DNA from: Streptomyces albospinus
Lineage (GTDB): Bacteria; Actinomycetota; Actinomycetes; Streptomycetales; Streptomycetaceae
DNA length: 64,000 nt
Reading direction: 5' to 3'
Assembly: GCF_014648695.1 (NCBI RefSeq)
Contig: NZ_BMRP01000017.1
Span: 43,461 to 107,460 of the forward strand
Part shown: positions 59,065 through 64,000 of the stretch, one piece after another
Numbering within the stretch: position 1 is the stretch's first letter
Layout: every line of letters starts with the position of its first letter
Program-made: the position numbers and the translations under genes
The notes under the pieces: model-generated
Seen by the model: only the letters and a program-made list of their open reading frames with translations
What the model was told of the DNA's origin: nothing
The model's database searches: none

Positions 59065-59965
59065 CCGCACGAGCCGGGCCAGGGACTGGGCCCGCCGCGC
59101 TCCCCTGCTGCCGGCACTCGTCTTCCTGATAGCGGTCACCCAACTCCCGTTCGTGGCAACGGTGGTGATCTCCTTCACCCGCTGGAACGCGCTGGCCCCC
59201 GACCACCGCGGGTTCGCCGCCTTCGACAACTACCTGGCGGTCTTCACCGATCCGGCGCTGCGGGCGTCGGTGGGCACCACCGTGCTGCTGACCGCGACCG
59301 TGGTGCTGGTCAGCCTGCTGCTGGGGCTGGGGCTGGCACTGCTGCTGGACCGCGGCTTCCGCGGGCGGGGTGTCGTACGGACGATGCTGATCACCCCGTT
59401 CCTGGTGGTGCCGGTCGCCTCCGCGCTGATCTGGAAGCACGCGCTCTACAACGCCTCGTACGGGCTGCTCGACGGATCGCTGACCTGGCTCTGGCGGCTG
59501 TTCGGCAGCGACCACCCGCCGCAGCCCGACTGGATGACCAACTCCCCTTTGACGGCAGTGGAGTTGTCGCTGATCTGGCAGTGGACGCCGTTCATGATGC
59601 TGATCCTGCTGGCGGGGTTGCAGAGCCGGCCCGCGGACGCGGTGGAGGCGGCCCGGATGGACGGGGCCTCCCCCTTCGACATCTTCCGCTACCTCACGCT
59701 GCCGCATCTGCGCCGCTACCTCGAACTCGCCGCCCTGCTGGGGACGGTGTACATCGTGCAGAACTTCGACGCGGTGTTCACCATCACCTCGGGCGGGCTG
59801 GGCACCGCGAACCTGCCGTACACCATCTACCAGACCTTCTACCAGGCCCATGACTACGGTCGGGCGTCCGCGCAGGGCGTCGTGGTGGTGCTGTGCTCGC
59901 TGCTGGTGGCGACGTTCGCGCTGCGCACCGTGTCGTCCCTGCTGCGCGAGGAGATCACCCGATGA
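59045..59965 (+). CDS. ABC transporter permease (MalF-like)
   Basis: A 306-residue integral membrane protein with six helices. PALVFLIAVTQLPFVATVVIS is the first. The EAA loop is EAARMDGASPFDIFRYLTLPHL (~residue 200), which docks to the ATPase. The start overlaps the binding-protein gene, so translation is coupled. No ATPase gene is in the operon; a shared MsmK-type ATPase is the usual solution in Streptomyces. Confidence 0.93.
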   Translation: MRTRATDRTSRARDWARRAPLLPALVFLIAVTQLPFVATVVISFTRWNALAPDHRGFAAFDNYLAVFTDPALRASVGTTVLLTATVVLVSLLLGLGLALLLDRGFRGRGVVRTMLITPFLVVPVASALIWKHALYNASYGLLDGSLTWLWRLFGSDHPPQPDWMTNSPLTAVELSLIWQWTPFMMLILLAGLQSRPADAVEAARMDGASPFDIFRYLTLPHLRRYLELAALLGTVYIVQNFDAVFTITSGGLGTANLPYTIYQTFYQAHDYGRASAQGVVVVLCSLLVATFALRTVSSLLREEITR

Positions 59966-60834
59966 CGCGAGGAGCCCACCTGACGGGCCGCGCCCGGCTG
60001 CCCCGGCGGCAGCGGCGGGCCAACGGGGCGCTGGGCCTGCTGGCCTGGCTCTGCGGGATCGCCTTCTTCCTGCCCGTGGCGTGGATGGTGCTGACGTCCT
60101 TCCACACCGAGAACGACGCGGCGACCAATCCGCCGAGCGTGGCCGCACCGCTCACCCTGCACGGCTACCGCGAGTTCTTCGGCGCCGGCGGTTCGGGCGT
60201 CAGCCCCTGGCCGCCGCTGATCAACTCGCTGACCGCATCGGTGGTTTCGACGCTGCTGGTGCTGGTGCTGGCCGTCCCGGCGGCGTACGCGCTGTCGATC
60301 CGGCCGGTGCGCAAGTGGAGCGACGTCATGTTCTTCTTCCTCTCCACGAAGATGCTGCCACTGGTGGCCGGGCTGCTGCCGGTCTACCTCGTCGCCCAGA
60401 ACACCCGGATGCTGGACAGCATCTGGCTGCTCGTCATCCTCTACACCTCGATGAACCTGCCGATCGCGGTGTGGATGATGCGCTCGTTCCTCGCCGAGGT
60501 CCCGGTGGAGATCCTGGAGGCCGCCTCGATCGACGGGGCCGGGCTGACCACCACGCTCGCCCGGATCGTCGCGCCGGTCGCCATGCCGGGCATCGCGGCG
60601 ACCGCCTTGATCTCCTTCATCTTCAGCTGGAACGAGCTGTTGTTCGCCCGGGTCCTGACCGGGATCGTGGCCGGCACCGCGCCGGTCTTCCTGACCGGGC
60701 TCGTCACCAGCCAGGGCCTGTTCCTGGCCAAGGTGTGCGCCGCCGCAACCGTGATCTCCCTCCCGGTGCTCATCGCCGGGTTCGCCGCCCAGGACAAGCT
60801 CGTCCAGGGCCTCTCCCTTGGAGCCGTGAAGTGA
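59962..60834 (+). CDS. ABC transporter permease (MalG-like)
   Basis: A 290-residue second permease with six helices. The EAA loop is EAASIDGAGLTTTLARIVAPVAMPGI, followed by SFIFSWNELLFARVL. The ATGA overlap with the first permease and a GTGA overlap with the dehydrogenase show tight coupling. Confidence 0.93.
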   Translation: MTRGAHLTGRARLPRRQRRANGALGLLAWLCGIAFFLPVAWMVLTSFHTENDAATNPPSVAAPLTLHGYREFFGAGGSGVSPWPPLINSLTASVVSTLLVLVLAVPAAYALSIRPVRKWSDVMFFFLSTKMLPLVAGLLPVYLVAQNTRMLDSIWLLVILYTSMNLPIAVWMMRSFLAEVPVEILEAASIDGAGLTTTLARIVAPVAMPGIAATALISFIFSWNELLFARVLTGIVAGTAPVFLTGLVTSQGLFLAKVCAAATVISLPVLIAGFAAQDKLVQGLSLGAVK

Positions 60835-61835
60835 AAGCAGCAGTGATCAGCGCCCCCGGCGAGGTCGAGATCGCCACCGTCGACGACCCGGCGCCCGGCC
60901 CCCGCGAGGTCGTGGTGCAGGTGGCCGCGTGCGGGCTGTGCGGCACCGATCTCCACATCCTCCAGGGCGAGTTCGCGCCCACGCTTCCCGTCGTACCGGG
61001 GCACGAGTTCGCCGGGACGGTCGTCGCGACCGGCAGCGCGGTGACCGAACTGGCCGAGGGCGACCGGGTCGCGGTGGACCCCTCCCTCTACTGCCACGAG
61101 TGCCACTACTGCCGGATCGGCCGCAACAACCTCTGCGAGCGGTGGGCCGCCATCGGGGTCACCACCGCGGGCGGTGCCGCCGAGTTCGCGGTGGCACCGG
61201 CCGCCAACTGCGTCAAACTGCCCGACCACGTCCGCACCGAGGACGCCGCGCTGATCGAACCCCTCTCCTGCGCGGTCCGCGGCTACGACATCCTGCGCAG
61301 CCAGCAGTTGGGCACCCAGGTGCTGATCTACGGGTCCGGGACGATGGGCCTGATGATGCTGGAGCTCGCCAAGCGCACCGGGGCGGCGGGCGTGGACGTC
61401 GTCGACATCAACCCTGACCGGCTGGCCACCGCCCGCGAGCTCGGGTGCAGCAACGCGGCCGGCTCCGCCGACGCGCTCGACCGGCCGCGCGGCTGGGACG
61501 TGGTCGTCGACGCCACCGGCAGCGAGCGCGCCATCCAGGACGCACTGGGCCGGGTCGGAAAGGGCGGCACCTTCCTCCAGTTCGGGGTCGCCGACTACGC
61601 CGCCCGGGCCACCATCGAGCCGTACCGGATCTACAACCAGGAGATCACCATCACCGGCTCGATGGCCGTACTGCACAGCTACGAGCGGGCCGCCGCGCTC
61701 TTCGCGGCCGGGGTGCTGGACCCGGAGGTGTTCATCAGCGACCGCCACCCGCTGGAGCAGTACGGCACGGCGCTGGAGCAGTTCCGGGCGGGGAGGGGAC
61801 GGAAGATCCAAGTGCGGCCCCAGGCAGCTGCATGA
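60831..61835 (+). CDS. Zinc-dependent polyol/sugar dehydrogenase (MDR)
   Basis: A 334-residue medium-chain dehydrogenase of the sorbitol/threonine type. ACGLCGTDLHILQGEF and GHEFAG carry the catalytic Zn ligands, and CHECHYCRIGRNNLCER the structural Zn Cys. VLIYGSGTMGLMMLELAKRTGA is the NAD site. The family oxidises polyols or sugar alcohols to ketoses. Being last in the transporter operon, it probably handles the imported substrate. No kinase gene is present. Confidence 0.9.
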   Translation: MKAAVISAPGEVEIATVDDPAPGPREVVVQVAACGLCGTDLHILQGEFAPTLPVVPGHEFAGTVVATGSAVTELAEGDRVAVDPSLYCHECHYCRIGRNNLCERWAAIGVTTAGGAAEFAVAPAANCVKLPDHVRTEDAALIEPLSCAVRGYDILRSQQLGTQVLIYGSGTMGLMMLELAKRTGAAGVDVVDINPDRLATARELGCSNAAGSADALDRPRGWDVVVDATGSERAIQDALGRVGKGGTFLQFGVADYAARATIEPYRIYNQEITITGSMAVLHSYERAAALFAAGVLDPEVFISDRHPLEQYGTALEQFRAGRGRKIQVRPQAAA

Positions 61836-61837
61836 CA

Positions 61838-61985
61838 CCCTGTCGGCACCGGATCGCTCGCGCGGGCCGGCTCGCCGTGCAGGAAGGGCCGCGCCCCGTG
61901 GCATCGGCTCGTGCACGGCGCAGCGGCCGTCGCGCCGGCTGCCGGCCAGGTCGGCCTCCCGCAGGGCGGTGACGTGCCCAGGGGA
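61838..61985 (-). pseudogene. Possible ArsR-type HTH regulator relic
   Basis: The reverse strand reads SPGHVTALREADLAGSRRDGR, which resembles the recognition helix and wing of ArsR repressors (usually HLxxLREAGLVxSRRDGR). Upstream the frame has no other HTH part, and downstream it is low-complexity. It is a fragment if real. The rest of this 266-bp gap is empty. Confidence 0.3.
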
Positions 61986-62101
61986 CCGGCGGCCACCTCG
62001 CCGGTCCGGCACGGCAGCCGGGCGGAACGGAGGCGGCCGGAGGCGGCCGGTGCGCGACGGGCGCGGGCGCGCCAGGCGGCGTACGGGAGCGGGGAGGGCG
62101 T

Positions 62102-62578
62102 TCAGCGGCCGTCGCCGAGCCGGTCCGCCAGCCGTTCGAGGAACACCCGCTGGCCGGTGACCAGCCGCTCCCGGGCCGCCTCCGGGGTGAACCAGGCCAC
62201 CCGGTCGATCTCGGGGAAGCTGCGGGTCACCCCCGAACCGCGCGGCCACTCCATCTCGAAGGTGCCGGGCACGATCCGCTCCGGATCGAGGTCGCTCGCG
62301 ACGGCCCAGACCGTCACCACCTTGCCGCCGGACTGGCGGGCGTCCCCCAGCGGGAGGTACCGCCCGTCCGGCGGCGGCAGCCCCAGCTCCTCCGCGAACT
62401 CCCGCCGGGCCGCGTCCATCGGCTTCTCCGGCGGTACGTACTCGCCCTTGGGAACGGACCAGGCGCCCGCGTCCCAGCGGGCCCACAGCGGCCCGCCCAT
62501 GTGCGCCAGCAGCACCTCGACACCGCCGTCCGCGCCACCCCGGTACAGCAGCAGCCCCGCGCTCCGCCTGCCCGCCAT
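62102..62578 (-). CDS. NUDIX hydrolase
   Basis: A 158-residue NUDIX protein. The box G-x5-E-x7-REFAEELG is GEYVPPEKPMDAARREFAEELGL (residues ~45-67). The strand AGAWSVPKGEY precedes it, and WPRGSGVTRSFPEIDRVAWF follows, as in MutT/diadenosine-type hydrolases. It lies 14 bp downstream of the ligase gene on the same strand, so it is probably co-transcribed and might act on nucleotides in DNA repair. Confidence 0.9.
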   Translation of the reverse strand: MAGRRSAGLLLYRGGADGGVEVLLAHMGGPLWARWDAGAWSVPKGEYVPPEKPMDAARREFAEELGLPPPDGRYLPLGDARQSGGKVVTVWAVASDLDPERIVPGTFEMEWPRGSGVTRSFPEIDRVAWFTPEAARERLVTGQRVFLERLADRLGDGR

Positions 62579-62592
62579 GAGCCCCGCCGCAC

Positions 62593-63999
62593 CTATCCCC
62601 GCTCGCCGGGGTGCGCGGCGAGCACCGTCGCGATCGTGTCGGCCTGCGCCGCCGGCTTGTCCTCGCGGTAGCGCAGCACACGGGCGAAGCGCAGGGTGAC
62701 GCCGGCCGGGTAGCGGGGGGAGGTCTGGAGTCCGTCGTAGGCGATCTCGACGACGAGTTCCGGACGGACCGTCACCACATGCCCGTCGTCCGACTCCGCG
62801 AGTTCCTGGAGCCGTTCGGTCTGCCAGCCGAGGGTGGCGTCGGTCAGGCCCTTGAAGGTCTTGCCGAGCATGACGAAGCCGCCGTCCGGGTCCCGCGCGC
62901 CGAGGTGGAGGTTGGAGAGCTTGCCGGTGCGCCGGCCGTGCCCCCACTCGGCGGCGAGCACCACGAGGTCCAGGGTGTGGACCGGCTTCACCTTCAGCCA
63001 GGCGGCACCCCGGCGGCCCGCGCTGTACGGCGCGTAGAGGGCCTTGACGACGACGCCCTCGTGGCCGCGGCGCAGGGTCCGGACCCAGAACTCCGCGGCG
63101 TCGGCGCGGGCTCCGGCGTCGACCGGGTCCTTCACCACGCAGCGGCGCACCCGCAGCGGCTCGGGGACCAGCGCGGCGAGTTCGGCGTGCCGCTTCTCAC
63201 CGGGGAGGCCCAGCAGGTCGCGGCCGTCGATCGCGAGGATGTCGAAGAAGACCGGGGTGAGCGGGAGGGCGGCCCGGGCCGCGGAGACATCGGCCCGGGA
63301 GCCGAACCGTCCGGCGATCCGCTGGAAGGGCAGCGGCCGGCCGTCGTCGTCCACGGCGATCACCTCGCCGTCCAGGATGAAGCGCTCGGCGGGGAACTCC
63401 CGGACCAGGTCGGTGACTTCGGGCAGCCGGTCGGTCACCTCGTCGAGGGTGCGGGTGTGGATCCGTACGTCCGGCCCGTCCCGGTGCACCTGCACCCGGA
63501 TGCCGTCGAGCTTCTCCTCCACGGCGCAGTGGCCCAGCTTGTCGATCGCCTCGTCGACCGACGCGGCGGTCTGCGCGAGCATCGGTCCCACGGGGCGGCC
63601 GATCGTGAGGCGGAAGTCGGCGAGCGCCGTCGGGCCCCGGGACAGCAGGGCCCGCGCCACGTCCGGCAGCGAGCCGGCCAGCATCACGGCCCGGCGTACG
63701 TCGGCCGCCGGCACCTCGGTGGCCGCGGCGAGCCCTTCGGCGGCCAGTGCCTCCAGCGCACCCTGCCGCACCTCGCCGGTCAGCAGGCCGTGCAGGAACC
63801 GCTGCTCCGGTGCGGTCGCCGCGGCCAGCAGCTCCCGGACCAGCCGGCGCCGCTCGGCCTGCGCACCGGGCCCGGCGACCTGGGCCAGGCGGGTCAGCGC
63901 GGCATCGGTCTCGGCCACGGTCAGCGTGGCCTCGGCGGCGGGCGGCGGCGGTGCGCGCAGTACGCTCCAGCCGATGCCGATGCGCCCCTGGGGCAGCCG
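62593..63999 (-). CDS. ligB: ATP-dependent DNA ligase (LigB type), N-terminus outside the window
   Basis: At least 468 residues of an ATP-dependent ligase. The in-frame N-terminal part LPQGRIGIGWSVLRAPPP, before the first Met-like codon, matches other LigB proteins, so the gene extends past the right edge. The adenylation motif is EEKLDGIRVQVHR, with Lys in motif I. Motif III is FILDGEVIA, motif IV is VVVKALYAPYSAGRRGAAWLKVKP, and the OB-fold follows to the end. LigB ligases have been linked to repair rather than replication. Ku lies 43 kb away on the other strand. Confidence 0.93.
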   Translation of the reverse strand, partial: RLPQGRIGIGWSVLRAPPPPAAEATLTVAETDAALTRLAQVAGPGAQAERRRLVRELLAAATAPEQRFLHGLLTGEVRQGALEALAAEGLAAATEVPAADVRRAVMLAGSLPDVARALLSRGPTALADFRLTIGRPVGPMLAQTAASVDEAIDKLGHCAVEEKLDGIRVQVHRDGPDVRIHTRTLDEVTDRLPEVTDLVREFPAERFILDGEVIAVDDDGRPLPFQRIAGRFGSRADVSAARAALPLTPVFFDILAIDGRDLLGLPGEKRHAELAALVPEPLRVRRCVVKDPVDAGARADAAEFWVRTLRRGHEGVVVKALYAPYSAGRRGAAWLKVKPVHTLDLVVLAAEWGHGRRTGKLSNLHLGARDPDGGFVMLGKTFKGLTDATLGWQTERLQELAESDDGHVVTVRPELVVEIAYDGLQTSPRYPAGVTLRFARVLRYREDKPAAQADTIATVLAAHPGERG

Positions 64000-64000
64000 T

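Noticed and set aside
18837..63999. Ku and LigB as one NHEJ locus
   Set aside because: They lie 43 kb apart on opposite strands with no operon link; only a loose functional relation can be claimed.

Overview
The window is high-GC actinobacterial DNA. GTG starts, codons strongly biased to G/C in the third position, a conservon (cvnABCD) operon, a DUF5133 protein, a PF04672 methyltransferase and a class-E sortase substrate all point to Streptomyces or a close relative. No rRNA or tRNA gene was seen. Both edges cut genes: a penicillin-acylase-like gene on the left and an ATP-dependent DNA ligase (LigB type) on the right.

Left flank (1-26.3 kb) is ordinary chromosome. It holds an acyl-CoA/lipid block (nitronate monooxygenase, FadD-like ligase, FadE26-like acyl-CoA dehydrogenase, MpaB-type oxygenase). 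A TetR-type palindrome and a KstR-like operator lie in its promoters. Also here are a secreted GH27 alpha-galactosidase, a Ser/Thr kinase with TPR repeats, a flavin monooxygenase, two methyl-transfer/VOC genes, a phosphoketolase, a Ku protein, secreted TAP-like and PhoD-like hydrolases, and a LuxR-type regulator.

Centre (26.35-45.89 kb) is a decayed genomic island inserted at the 5' end of the dihydroxyacetone kinase operon. A perfect 35-bp direct repeat covering the dhaK ribosome-binding site and first codons marks both ends. A tyrosine integrase (frameshifted, and missing a catalytic Arg) and a frameshifted excisionase sit at the left end. Cargo: a DUF5655/NucS-like nuclease, membrane and LURP-one proteins, a large sortase-anchored protein with a PD-(D/E)xK-like motif, a THEP1-type NTPase, a PEBP protein, an EACC1 gene coupled to a truncated caspase-like gene, and a full cvnABCD conservon without a P450. 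Relics of sdaA, vgb, IS256, IS5 and CHAP genes lie between them.

Right flank (45.87-64 kb) resumes core metabolism. It starts with dhaKLM (PTS-dependent dihydroxyacetone kinase) and an ECF-like sigma factor with a partner gene. Next is a lysine/pipecolate catabolic operon (FAD oxidase, HglS 2-oxoadipate dioxygenase, ALDH7 dehydrogenase) with a divergent LysR regulator. Then come a DeoR-regulated sugar/polyol ABC transporter with a zinc dehydrogenase, a NUDIX hydrolase and LigB. Ku and LigB are about 43 kb apart, so they do not form an operon.
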